Source: Accumulibacter sp. (GTDB lineage Bacteria > Pseudomonadota > Gammaproteobacteria > Burkholderiales > Rhodocyclaceae). Taken from it: a DNA stretch of 64,000 nucleotides. Below are positions 25,859-33,597 of the stretch, one piece after another. Location: positions 806,001 through 870,000 of the forward strand of contig NZ_JAZKUG010000001.1 in NCBI RefSeq assembly GCF_036625195.1, given 5' to 3'. The notes beneath the pieces are model-generated. The model was not told the origin of the DNA and searched no databases. It was given only the letters and a program-made list of their open reading frames with translations. The position numbers were made by a program, and so were the translations under genes. Within the stretch, counting starts at the first letter, position 1, and the number at the start of each line of letters is the position of its first letter.

Positions 25859-27487
25859 TCACCACTCGGGCGGGCGGAGCAGGGGCCCGACGTCCGCGGG
25901 CCCCGGCAGGCCGGGCGCTTGCGGGCGCAACAGCTCCGGCGCCCCCCAATCGGTGCGCGCTGCCATCTCTTCCCGCGTCGCCAGCGGCACGAAATCGCGA
26001 CCATCGCGCAACGCCCATCCGCCCCCGAGCGCGCGGTACGCCTTGATCAGGCCAAGCGGGATGTTGCCCTGCGCGAGGGCGAGGCTGTTCTGCGCCTTGT
26101 AGAGGTTTTCCTCGGCGTTCAGCACGACATTGAAGTCAGCGGTGCCCTCCTTGTATTGCAGGAGGGCGATCTGGAACGCGCCCGTCGCGGCGACGACGCT
26201 CGTCTGCAGCAAGGCCGCCTCGACGCGCGACTGGCTGAACTCGGTGATGCCGTTCTCCACCTCCTGCTGCGCCTTGAGCACGACGTTCCGGTAGTCGACG
26301 AGCAGCCCCTGCAGTTTGGCATCCTGGACGCGCACGTTGTTGGTGATCTGGCCGTAGTTGAGGATGCTCCACTGGATCGCGGGCCCGGCGGAGTAGCCGA
26401 CACTGCCGGAGCCAAGGCTCGACTGGCCGACGTCGGAACTCAGCCTGCCGATGCTGCCAATGAGCGAGAAGGAGGGGAAGAGCGCGCCCTTGGCGAGGCC
26501 GATCTGCGCCGACTGCGCTGCCGCGTGGAGCTCCGCCTTGCGCACGTCGGGGCGGCGCCGCAGCAGGTCGGCGGGAATGCCGACGACCAGGCTCGCGGGC
26601 GCGACCGGGATCCCGGACGTTCCCGCCAGCAGGTCGTCGAGCGGCGCCGGTGGCATGCCGAGCAGCACGCTGAGCGCGTTCGTCGCTTTCCGTCGCTCGA
26701 TGGTGAGCTGGGGGATCGTCGCTTCGGTGGCGCCGAGGACGTTCTCCGCCTGGTAGACGTCGCGCCTGGTCACGACGCCGCCGGCGAAGCGGGCACGCGC
26801 GATCGCCAGCGCCTTCTGCTGGCGCAGGATGTTCTCGCGGGCGATGTCGAGTTGCACGTCGATGGTGCGGATCCTGACGTAGGCGCTGGCGACGTCGCCG
26901 GTCAGGGTGACGAGCACGTCGTCGTAGGCGGCGACCGACGCGAGAAAGGCGCTGCTGGCCGACTCGATGCCGCGCCGCACCTTGCCCCACAGGTCGAGCT
27001 CCCAGCCGACCTGTGCGCCCAGCGTGAGCTGCCAGAAGGTGTTGTCAATGGGCGCATAGGGCACCGAGACCGGGATCCGGTTGTAGCTCGCCGTCGCGCT
27101 CAGTTGCTGCTGCTGCGGGTAGATTTCGCCGATCGCAACACCCAGCTGGGCGCGCGCCTCGAGGACGCGTACACCGGCGGACAGGAGGCTCAGGTTCCGC
27201 TCATAGGCGAGGTCGATCAGCTTCGACAGGACCGGATCGTCGAGCGACGACCACCAGTCGCGGTACTGCGCCCGGCCGGAGTCGATCGTCCCGCTGCCGG
27301 CATCCATCCAGTCGGTCGCGACCTCCACGGGCGGGCGCTTGAAGTCGGGACCGATCATGCATGCGGACGACAGCAGGGCGAACGTACAGGCAAGCCACAC
27401 GCGCCGTGCTGGCCGGCAGTCGCCGCGCGAACGGGTGCGCCGAGGGCTGGCAACCGGTAAGGTCAGGAAACTCAGAGCGCCCGTCAT
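25859..27487 (-). CDS. Outer-membrane factor lipoprotein of the efflux system (NodT/OprM type)
   Basis: About 542 residues from ATG 27487 (MTGALSFLTLPV). A signal sequence ends in the lipobox LSSAC followed by MIGPDFKRPPV, the classical start of mature NodT-family proteins. Two outer-membrane-efflux repeats form the TolC-like trimeric channel (for example LDLWGKVRRGIESA and the matching VEVRLDEA-like helices in the second half). It is the first gene of the operon, which is less usual than being last. No dedicated regulator is adjacent. A longer open frame to 27718 overlaps the next gene and lacks support. Confidence 0.92.
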   Translation of the reverse strand: MTGALSFLTLPVASPRRTRSRGDCRPARRVWLACTFALLSSACMIGPDFKRPPVEVATDWMDAGSGTIDSGRAQYRDWWSSLDDPVLSKLIDLAYERNLSLLSAGVRVLEARAQLGVAIGEIYPQQQQLSATASYNRIPVSVPYAPIDNTFWQLTLGAQVGWELDLWGKVRRGIESASSAFLASVAAYDDVLVTLTGDVASAYVRIRTIDVQLDIARENILRQQKALAIARARFAGGVVTRRDVYQAENVLGATEATIPQLTIERRKATNALSVLLGMPPAPLDDLLAGTSGIPVAPASLVVGIPADLLRRRPDVRKAELHAAAQSAQIGLAKGALFPSFSLIGSIGRLSSDVGQSSLGSGSVGYSAGPAIQWSILNYGQITNNVRVQDAKLQGLLVDYRNVVLKAQQEVENGITEFSQSRVEAALLQTSVVAATGAFQIALLQYKEGTADFNVVLNAEENLYKAQNSLALAQGNIPLGLIKAYRALGGGWALRDGRDFVPLATREEMAARTDWGAPELLRPQAPGLPGPADVGPLLRPPEW

Positions 27488-27650
27488 GCTGCAACCAGGG
27501 ACAAGGATAGGGAATCGAGCGACACCACCGGCAGTGTATGAGCTCCCGTGAAGCAGCGTCAATCCCGGAACGTGTTCGACTCCGATTTGGCGCTTCTCGA
27601 CGGCCGAGTGGCGGCAGCGGTCGAATCCGGGTGGCGCCGGTACCGCTGCA

Positions 27651-28058
27651 CTACCAGAAAGCTCGCGGGTAATGGAGCAGAATGTTGCGATCGGCCGTGA
27701 GCAGAGGTGCCTGGCCACGGGCGGCCTGAGCCACGATCAGCCGGTCGAAGGGATCGCGGGTCCATGTCTGGTCTACCGCTGCGCCCACGACCGAAGCGAA
27801 CGGTCGCTTGCAGGTTTCGAGGTCGACTTCGCGGCGAAGGACGTCAAGGAGCGTGGCCGCGTTGCAGTTGATGCGACCGATCTCGTGCAGGTACGCAAGT
27901 TCCAGTTCAACGATGGGCGAGATCAGCAGCCGTTCTGCGGCATCGATGGCACGACCGCCGGCTGGCGTCAGGCGCCTGGCCCCATCCTGGTAGAGCCAGA
28001 CGAGGACGTGGGTGTCGAGGTAGAGCGGCGACGGATCCGGCGTCGGCACTCGACTCAC
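27651..28058 (-). CDS. PIN-domain toxin (VapC-like), second pair
   Basis: 135 residues from GTG 28058, whose GTGA overlaps the antitoxin stop; an in-frame GTG at 28049 is an alternative. PIN residues are in LYLDTHVLVWLY, ELELAYLHEIG, RDPFDRLIVAQA and LLTADRNILLHYP, giving the full set of acidic positions. It is a probable RNase toxin held in check by the Phd-like protein. It is unrelated in detail to the PIN protein at 16895-17320. Confidence 0.92.
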   Translation of the reverse strand: MSRVPTPDPSPLYLDTHVLVWLYQDGARRLTPAGGRAIDAAERLLISPIVELELAYLHEIGRINCNAATLLDVLRREVDLETCKRPFASVVGAAVDQTWTRDPFDRLIVAQAARGQAPLLTADRNILLHYPRAFW

Positions 28059-28291
28059 GGCAGCGGCTGCCAGGCGTCGTCCCACGAGAGATTCGCCAGA
28101 TCCTCCGGATTGCCGCTGACCGTGCCCGGGTGAGGGGAGAGGCGGGCCAAGCGGCTGCCCGACGCGGCCAGAACCATGCGCACGGTTCCTCCGGGACGTT
28201 CGATCTCGACCGTCTCGCCACTGCTGACGACCTGGTCCAGGGTCTTGAACAGTTCGGCACGCAGGCGGGTGGCAGTCATGCGATGAGCCAT
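28055..28291 (-). CDS. Phd/YefM-like antitoxin
   Basis: 78 residues from ATG 28291, chosen because GAGGAAG lies 6 bp upstream and a good promoter lies further up. The N-terminal MTATRLRAELFKTLDQVV and VEIERPGGTVRMVL give the Phd-type DNA-binding fold. The C-terminal part (NPEDLANLSWDDAWQPLP) is the toxin-binding tail. It is expected to repress its own promoter through the palindrome at 28325-28340. Confidence 0.88.
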   Translation of the reverse strand: MAHRMTATRLRAELFKTLDQVVSSGETVEIERPGGTVRMVLAASGSRLARLSPHPGTVSGNPEDLANLSWDDAWQPLP

Positions 28292-28320
28292 GGCAGTCTT
28301 CCTCGAAGGCGATTGCGTAC

Positions 28321-28349
28321 ATGTTACGTCATCTGACGTACGCATTCAA
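28321..28349 (-). promoter_or_regulatory. Promoter with operator palindrome of the Phd/PIN pair
   Basis: On the minus strand TTGAAT (28349-28344) and TAACAT (28326-28321) are spaced by 17 bp, a good sigma-70 promoter. The spacer holds a perfect palindrome, TACGTCA-TC-TGACGTA (28325-28340), that also touches the -10. Binding of the Phd-like antitoxin there would block RNA polymerase. The antitoxin ATG is about 30 bp downstream of the -10. Confidence 0.7.
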
Positions 28350-28683
28350 ACGCGGCGAGAACCAGGAGAAGAGCCCCCCTGCCGAGCCGGATGCTGGGCA
28401 GCCGCGCGCACGCGCCGACACCCACAAGCGAACGCCAGACTGGCACAATGGTGACTGGATCGGTCCGGAAGATGCCCATCGGCGCACCCGGGTCGTGTTG
28501 CTCTGCCCAGACCTGGAGAGTCACGATGGACCCATTGCAGGCGAGGCTGCAGGAAATCCTGCCCGGCGAGCACCCGGGCAGCGCCGAACGCGGCGCTTCG
28601 ACCGTGGCGCCGGTTTGCGCCTGTCTCGAGGCATGGATGCCGACTGGCCGCGATCGCCTGCGCAGGAGCATCGCGAGCGACGC
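28350..28683 (+). other. Leader region of the GNAT-ACP locus
   Basis: About 330 bp between the divergent Phd/PIN promoter and the GNAT-ACP gene. It must carry the promoter of the biosynthetic locus, but no convincing -35/-10 pair was found. A small frame with a good ribosome binding site lies at 28526-28693. Confidence 0.4.
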
Positions 28684-28693
28684 ATGCATCTGA
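28526..28693 (+). CDS. Possible 55-residue protein at the head of the GNAT-ACP locus
   Basis: ATG 28526 follows GGAGAG at a spacing of 5 bp, better than any other start nearby. The frame (MDPLQARLQEILPGEH onward) ends at 28693, overlapping the GNAT-ACP start at 28684. The product has no recognised family. It may be a real coupled peptide or an accident of GC-rich sequence. Confidence 0.3.
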   Translation: MDPLQARLQEILPGEHPGSAERGASTVAPVCACLEAWMPTGRDRLRRSIASDACI

Positions 28694-29724
28694 CCGCCTT
28701 GCCGGCAATCGTCGAATGCCGCTTCGATCAGGGCCTGATCGCGCACAAGGTGGGAACCTGGCGCGCACCGCCTGCGGTCTCCCGGCGACAGTTGGCGGAA
28801 CTGCGCGAGAACGCGGCGGCGGACGGCTATTCGGTCGTCCATGTCCGCTCCGCAGAGCCGATCGAAGACCTGGCGCCGTGCTTTCAGGGTTGCTTGCTGC
28901 AGTTTGAGGGCGACCGCGACGCTGCCTTGGCAGTCCTCGGCCGCTTTCCGCAGAAGTACCGGACCAGGGCCCTGGCCGAAGGTGACTGGCCGGCCATCGC
29001 CGCGCTCTATCGCCAGGCCTCACCGACGCGCTTCAGTCGCGACCCGGCCATCGGCCCGGCACGCGCGCTTCGGCACAAGCTCAAGTGTCTGCGTACCTAC
29101 TGGCAGGACTTCCCCGGTTTCTTTCTGGTCGCGCTGGGATCACGCGACGAGGTCGTCAGCGTCCAGGGGTGCATGCCACGGGAAGGCTGCTTCGACCTCT
29201 ACGAGTCTGTGGTGTCAGCCGATTCACGTACCGGCTTCGCCTTGGCGGCGATGTTGCGCGCCAACCTCGAACTCTGTCGTCAGCGCTTCCCGCTGCTGAC
29301 CGGTATCGTCACCCGGATCTACAGTGACAATCCGGTCTCCATCCAGTATTACCGCAAGCTCGGGATGGTTCACACTGGCAGCGATTGGTTCTACCATCTC
29401 TGGCTCGAGCAGCGGAGGGCAACGGCGATGGACATTGAAAGCCTGAGGGAGACCGTGGCGCGCTTTCTCCACGATCAGTTTCTCGTCGATTTCGACGGCA
29501 ACAAGGTCGACGGGGGAACCGATCTGTTCGCTGGCGGTTTCATCGACTCCTTCGGGTTCATGGAGCTGGTCTCCTTTCTCGAAACCGAGTTCGCTGTCGA
29601 GTACGCGGCGGAGGAACTGCTGCTCGGACAACTCAACAGCCTCGACGGGCTCGTCGCCTCGGTCGGCAGGAAGCTCGCCGAAGTCGCGCCCGGCGCCGCC
29701 CGCGAGCGCCCGCCCCAATCCTGA
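28684..29724 (+). CDS. GNAT-type acyltransferase fused to an acyl carrier protein
   Basis: 346 residues from ATG 28684; ATG 28633 is an alternative. Residues 90-240 are a GNAT-like fold, with LAEGDWPAIAALYRQA and SDNPVSIQYYRKLGM (about 214-228). Residues 249-335 are an acyl carrier protein with GGFIDSFGFMELV; S289 is the expected 4'-phosphopantetheine site. In polyketide systems a GNAT next to an ACP can load or decarboxylate a starter acyl group; in others it transfers acyl groups from the carrier. Which applies here is open. It is followed 7 bp later by an acyltransferase gene that could charge this ACP, so the genes form one pathway. Confidence 0.85.
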   Translation: MHLTALPAIVECRFDQGLIAHKVGTWRAPPAVSRRQLAELRENAAADGYSVVHVRSAEPIEDLAPCFQGCLLQFEGDRDAALAVLGRFPQKYRTRALAEGDWPAIAALYRQASPTRFSRDPAIGPARALRHKLKCLRTYWQDFPGFFLVALGSRDEVVSVQGCMPREGCFDLYESVVSADSRTGFALAAMLRANLELCRQRFPLLTGIVTRIYSDNPVSIQYYRKLGMVHTGSDWFYHLWLEQRRATAMDIESLRETVARFLHDQFLVDFDGNKVDGGTDLFAGGFIDSFGFMELVSFLETEFAVEYAAEELLLGQLNSLDGLVASVGRKLAEVAPGAARERPPQS

Positions 29725-29731
29725 GGCTGGC

Positions 29732-30649
29732 ATGCGCGAAGCTCGGCGGACCGCCCTGGTGTTTCCCGGGCAGGGCGCGCACGCCCTCGCGATGCTTGAC
29801 GGACTGCGCGATTGCCCGCCTTTCGGCGAGCGCCATGCGTGCATCGTCGAACGGATCAAGCTCGACCCGCTGCGCCAGCCGGATGCGGCCGAGCTGATCA
29901 ACACGAACCAGGTCAGCTCCCTGTATACCGTGCTCGCCAGCAGCCTGTCGCTCGATCTGTTGCGCGCGCAGGGCACTCGCCCGGCAGCACTGGCCGGATA
30001 CAGCGTCGGGCAGTGGACGGCACTGTACGCTGCCGGCGTCGTTTCCTTCGAGCGATTGGTCGACATCGTCCACACCCGCGCCCTGTTCATGGACGACTGC
30101 TTCGCGGAGCGCCGCGGGGCGATGCTCGCGGTCATCGGCCTGTCGCTGCCAGCGGTGGAGCAGGTGTGCGAGGAGTTGCGCGCGGATGGCTGCTTCCTCG
30201 CCGTCAGCAACCACAACTGCGTTGGCCAGTACTCGCTGTCCGGCGAGCTGGCGGCGGTTGAACGGGCGATCCCCCGGCTTGCCGCCCTGCAACCGAAGAA
30301 AGTCCAGCGCCTGCCGGTGGCCGGTGCCTGGCATTGCGCCCTGCTCGACGAGGCCGAGCGCCGCTTTCTTGCCTTTCTCGAAGGACTGCCGCTCGGCAGG
30401 CCTTCGCTGCCCGTCTGCGACAACGTCAGCGGCGGCTTCCTGCCGGAAAACGACCAGGAGATGAAGCGGCAACTCGCCCGGCAGGTGGCGGCACCGGTGC
30501 AATGGGAAGCATGCATGCTGACGCTGCTCCGCGCAGGCTGCAACGAGTTCATCGAAACCGGGTTCGGCCAGGTGCTCACTTCGTTCGGCTTCTTCATCAA
30601 CCGCAAGGTGCTGCATCGGTCGTTCCACGATCAGGGCAGCAGCGGCTGA
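29732..30649 (+). CDS. Stand-alone malonyl-CoA:ACP acyltransferase-like protein (FabD family)
   Basis: 305 residues. The FabD fold starts with LVFPGQGAHA. The nucleophile motif is GYSVGQW (S91) in place of the usual GHSxGE, the arginine for carboxyl recognition is R116, and the active-site histidine is H201 in GAWHC. A free-standing acyltransferase next to an ACP is the arrangement of trans-AT biosynthesis. Its natural substrate could be malonyl or a related acyl group. It is unlikely to be the housekeeping fabD because no fab genes surround it. The gene ends 5 bp before the amidotransferase. Confidence 0.88.
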   Translation: MREARRTALVFPGQGAHALAMLDGLRDCPPFGERHACIVERIKLDPLRQPDAAELINTNQVSSLYTVLASSLSLDLLRAQGTRPAALAGYSVGQWTALYAAGVVSFERLVDIVHTRALFMDDCFAERRGAMLAVIGLSLPAVEQVCEELRADGCFLAVSNHNCVGQYSLSGELAAVERAIPRLAALQPKKVQRLPVAGAWHCALLDEAERRFLAFLEGLPLGRPSLPVCDNVSGGFLPENDQEMKRQLARQVAAPVQWEACMLTLLRAGCNEFIETGFGQVLTSFGFFINRKVLHRSFHDQGSSG

Positions 30650-30654
30650 CGGCC

Positions 30655-32649
30655 ATGTGCGGCATCGCTGGTTTCTTCGCCTGCGGGACCGATCCGGCGA
30701 TGCACGAGCGGATCATCGGCGAGATGCTGTCGACCATCGTCCATCGCGGCCCGGACGAGATCGGCTACTACCTCGACGACCACGCGGCTCTTGGCTGCGT
30801 GCGTTTGGGCATCATCGATCTGGCGAACGGGTCGCAGCCGATGGGCGACGCCAGCCAGCGCTACTGGATTGCCTACAACGGCGAGGTTTACAACTACCTG
30901 GAGCTGCGTCGCGAACTGGCTGACCTGGGCTGCCGCTTCCGTACCGGCAGCGACACCGAAGTGGTCCAGCAGGCGTGGATCGAATGGGGATTCGCTGCCC
31001 TCGCCCGGCTCAACGGCGGCTACGCCTTCTGCATCTACGATGCCCTGGAGCGCAGCATCACGCTGGTCCGCGACCGCTTCGGCAAGCGCCCGCTGTTCTA
31101 CGCGCAGCATCACGCTGGCTGGCTGTTCGCCTCTGAAATGAAAGCCTTTTCAGTCTTTCCGGGCTGGCGTTTCGCGTGGGATGCGGATGCGCTGCGCAGC
31201 GTCTTCGCCTGCTGGACGCCGCTGCCGGACGACGGCTGCTACCAGGGAGTCCGGCAGGTGCTGCCGGGCTGTTGCGTCCGCTTCTGCGACGGGCAGGTGA
31301 CGCAGCAGAGATACTGGCGACCCGATCCGGCAGCGGCACCCTTCCCTGGCAGCCGGCAGGAGGCTGAGGAGACGATCCGCAGCCTGTTGGCCGACAGCGT
31401 TCGCCTGCGCCTGCGCAGCGACGTCGAGGTTGCCACCTATCTCAGCGGCGGCATCGACTCGGCAGCAGTGACCTGCCTGGCCCAGGAGCAGGCCGGGCAA
31501 CGGATTCACAGTTTTTCGGTTTCCTTTGCCGACCCCGACTTCGATGAGTCCGCCCATCAGAGGAGTGTCAGCGAGGCCCTCGGAACCTCACATCATGTCC
31601 TGACGATCGAGCCGGGGGACATCGCGCGAAGCTTTCCCGCTGCGCTGCTGCAGGCCGAAATCCCAGTCTTCCGTACCGCCTTCGTGCCGCTGCACCTGCT
31701 CTCGGCCAAGGTGAGAGAGCACGGCATCAAGGTCGTGCTGACCGGGGAGGGCGCGGACGAGGCCTTCCTCGGCTACGACATCTTCAAGGAGGCGTGGCTG
31801 CTGCAGCATTGGGCGACGATGAGCGCCGAACAGCGAAGCGATTTCGTCGCCGCCATGTACCCCTACCTGAAACACTTCAGCAAGGCCAACGCCCGCTTGC
31901 TCGTACCGCTCTACGAGCGACAGGCGCAGCTGGCGGAGCATTGGTCGCTGTCGCACGCCACTCGTTTCGCCAATTCGGCGCTGGCTGGCCGTCTGCTGCA
32001 GGCCGGTAGTGGCGGTGAAGCGCGTCTGCAACGGCACCTTGCGGTACAGCACCCGGCATTCCTCGACTGGTCGTCGGTCCAGCGCGGACAGTTGATCGAG
32101 CTGGCCACGCTGCTGCCCGGCTACCTTTTGTCGACCCAGGGCGACCGTGCAAGGCTGGCGCACGGCGTCGAGAACCGCTGTCCGTTCCTCGACTACCGCT
32201 TGTTCGAGTTTGCCGCCTCGCTGCCGGTGGAGTTGCGTCTCGAGCACGGCCTGCGCGAGAAACAGATCCTGAAGAGTGCCTTTGCCGAGCACCTGCCGCC
32301 GGAAATCGCCGCGCGCCCGAAACAGCCCTATCGCGCGCCGGATGCGCCGGCCTTCCTCGGGCAGGCGGGCCAGGTCGACGAAGTCGACGCGGCTCTCCAC
32401 CCCGCCGAACTGGCTACGATCGAGGTGCTCGACCTCGGCACCAGCCTGCGCTTCCTGGACATGATCCGCCGCAAGCCGCCAGACCGGCTCAGTCAGGCCG
32501 AGAACCAGGCTTTCGTCCTCCTTCTCTCCCTGAGCCTGCTCAACCGTTCCTTCGTCTGCCAGGGACACGATTTCCGACAGCCACGGTGGCACCTGCTGCC
32601 ACGCACGATCCATGACCGGCGTTCGCTGAAGCCGTGGCCGGGCTGCTGA
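30655..32649 (+). CDS. Asparagine-synthetase-type glutamine amidotransferase (AsnB family)
   Basis: 664 residues starting MCGIAGFF. Cys2 is the N-terminal nucleophile of the glutaminase domain (class II), with VHRGPDEIG and YNGEVYNYLELR. The synthetase domain has the ATP-pyrophosphatase loop YLSGGIDSAA and TGEGADEAFLGYD. AsnB homologues outside primary metabolism form amides on secondary metabolites and on sugars. Given the two upstream genes, the likely substrate is a carboxyl or acyl group carried by the ACP. It could also be an ordinary AsnB. The gene ends 15 bp before the tRNA on the opposite strand. Confidence 0.9.
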   Translation: MCGIAGFFACGTDPAMHERIIGEMLSTIVHRGPDEIGYYLDDHAALGCVRLGIIDLANGSQPMGDASQRYWIAYNGEVYNYLELRRELADLGCRFRTGSDTEVVQQAWIEWGFAALARLNGGYAFCIYDALERSITLVRDRFGKRPLFYAQHHAGWLFASEMKAFSVFPGWRFAWDADALRSVFACWTPLPDDGCYQGVRQVLPGCCVRFCDGQVTQQRYWRPDPAAAPFPGSRQEAEETIRSLLADSVRLRLRSDVEVATYLSGGIDSAAVTCLAQEQAGQRIHSFSVSFADPDFDESAHQRSVSEALGTSHHVLTIEPGDIARSFPAALLQAEIPVFRTAFVPLHLLSAKVREHGIKVVLTGEGADEAFLGYDIFKEAWLLQHWATMSAEQRSDFVAAMYPYLKHFSKANARLLVPLYERQAQLAEHWSLSHATRFANSALAGRLLQAGSGGEARLQRHLAVQHPAFLDWSSVQRGQLIELATLLPGYLLSTQGDRARLAHGVENRCPFLDYRLFEFAASLPVELRLEHGLREKQILKSAFAEHLPPEIAARPKQPYRAPDAPAFLGQAGQVDEVDAALHPAELATIEVLDLGTSLRFLDMIRRKPPDRLSQAENQAFVLLLSLSLLNRSFVCQGHDFRQPRWHLLPRTIHDRRSLKPWPGC

Positions 32650-32664
32650 GCGCTATTGTTTCGT

Positions 32665-32738
32665 TGGTGCCCCCACTCGGAATCGAACCAAGACCTGATG
32701 ATTACAAATCAACTGCACGACCTTCATGCTACGGGGGC
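32665..32738 (-). tRNA. tRNA-Thr (anticodon TGT)
   Basis: The minus strand folds as a cloverleaf. The acceptor GCCCCCG pairs with TGGGGGC. The D-arm is GCAT-GAAGGTC-GTGC with a short 7-nt loop. The anticodon arm is GTTGA-TTTGTAA-TCATC with anticodon TGT, and the T-arm is CTTGG-TTCGATT-CCGAG. A templated ACCA follows. One T-T mismatch lies in the anticodon stem and the D-loop is shorter than usual, giving 74 nt in all. It is most likely functional. Confidence 0.85.
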
Positions 32739-32839
32739 TCAGGAAAGCTGCACCGCGATTATACCGGAGCCGCAAGCTGTCGCTGCATGCCGATGTCGCT
32801 TCCTGATCATGGAAAACGGCTGCACGACAGCCGATCCCG

Positions 32840-33325
32840 CTACCAGAACTTCCACCACCATTTCTTCTTCTTCATCGTCCGTTCGGTATCCTTGCTCCAC
32901 TGCGCGTGTGCCGCCAGACCCACCTTGTGGAAGTGCGCTCCGAAACGCCGGTCGCTGTCGTTGATGTGCTGGATCAGCCAGTTGCGCAGGAAGTGAAGCA
33001 GCTCGAAACTGATTGCCGCGTTCTCCGTGTCCAGCTTGTGTTGCAACGCATCCACCTGCTGCATCAGATCCTGATGCTGCTGCTTGTGGATCTCGAGCCC
33101 GGGGTAATGCGTCAGCCGCATCAGGCTTTCTTCGAGCAGGAAGTGGGTGCGGGTATATTCGGCCAGACGGCCGAGGATCTCCCGCGATGTGGCCTTGCCG
33201 TGATGTTCGCGAATCGCCCGGTGCAGATCGTTGAGGAGGCCAACGAGAACCTTGTGCTGTTCGTCGACTTCCTGGATGTTGATACTGAACTCGTCGGACC
33301 ACTGGATCAAGTCTGTCGCACCCAT
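32840..33325 (-). CDS. Bacteriohemerythrin
   Basis: 161 residues from ATG 33325 (MGATDLIQWSDEFS). The hemerythrin motif set is present: WSDEFSINIQEVDEQHK, HFLLEESLM, HKQQHQDLM and a final HINDSD, supplying the His/Glu/Asp ligands of the di-iron O2-binding site. The C-terminus is strongly basic and aromatic (KKKKWWWKFW), an unusual tail that may bind membrane or nucleic acid. These proteins sense or store oxygen. It lies divergent to a diguanylate cyclase gene about 270 bp away. Confidence 0.92.
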   Translation of the reverse strand: MGATDLIQWSDEFSINIQEVDEQHKVLVGLLNDLHRAIREHHGKATSREILGRLAEYTRTHFLLEESLMRLTHYPGLEIHKQQHQDLMQQVDALQHKLDTENAAISFELLHFLRNWLIQHINDSDRRFGAHFHKVGLAAHAQWSKDTERTMKKKKWWWKFW

Positions 33326-33597
33326 GCGCTGCCCCCGAAACGGATTGTCGTAGACATGCAAGCGTACGCGGACGCAAGCCTGTGGTCTTGACATCGATCA
33401 ATCATTCGTCGCGCCACCACGTCACCGGGGTGCGGAGTGGACCGGCCGGAGTCGGCGGCCGGACAGCGCCAACCGGGCAAGCGGCGTCGACATCCGCCGT
33501 GCCGCCACAGCGGACGCTCCAGTGCGGGCAACTGCCGCCGCTTTCCCGGGGCGCCGACCGCTGCTAGAATGCGGCGACCGCTTCACTGCGTTAAATC

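Noticed and set aside
18266..27460. Very long plus-strand open frames (over 900 codons) antisense to the efflux genes
   Set aside because: They mirror the RND operon codons in high-GC DNA, are dominated by R, D, H and G, and have no domain or start signal.
28321..28683. N-terminal extension of the GNAT-ACP protein to an ATG at 28321
   Set aside because: It would begin inside the Phd promoter, and the residues look non-coding; starts at 28684 or 28633 are more sensible.
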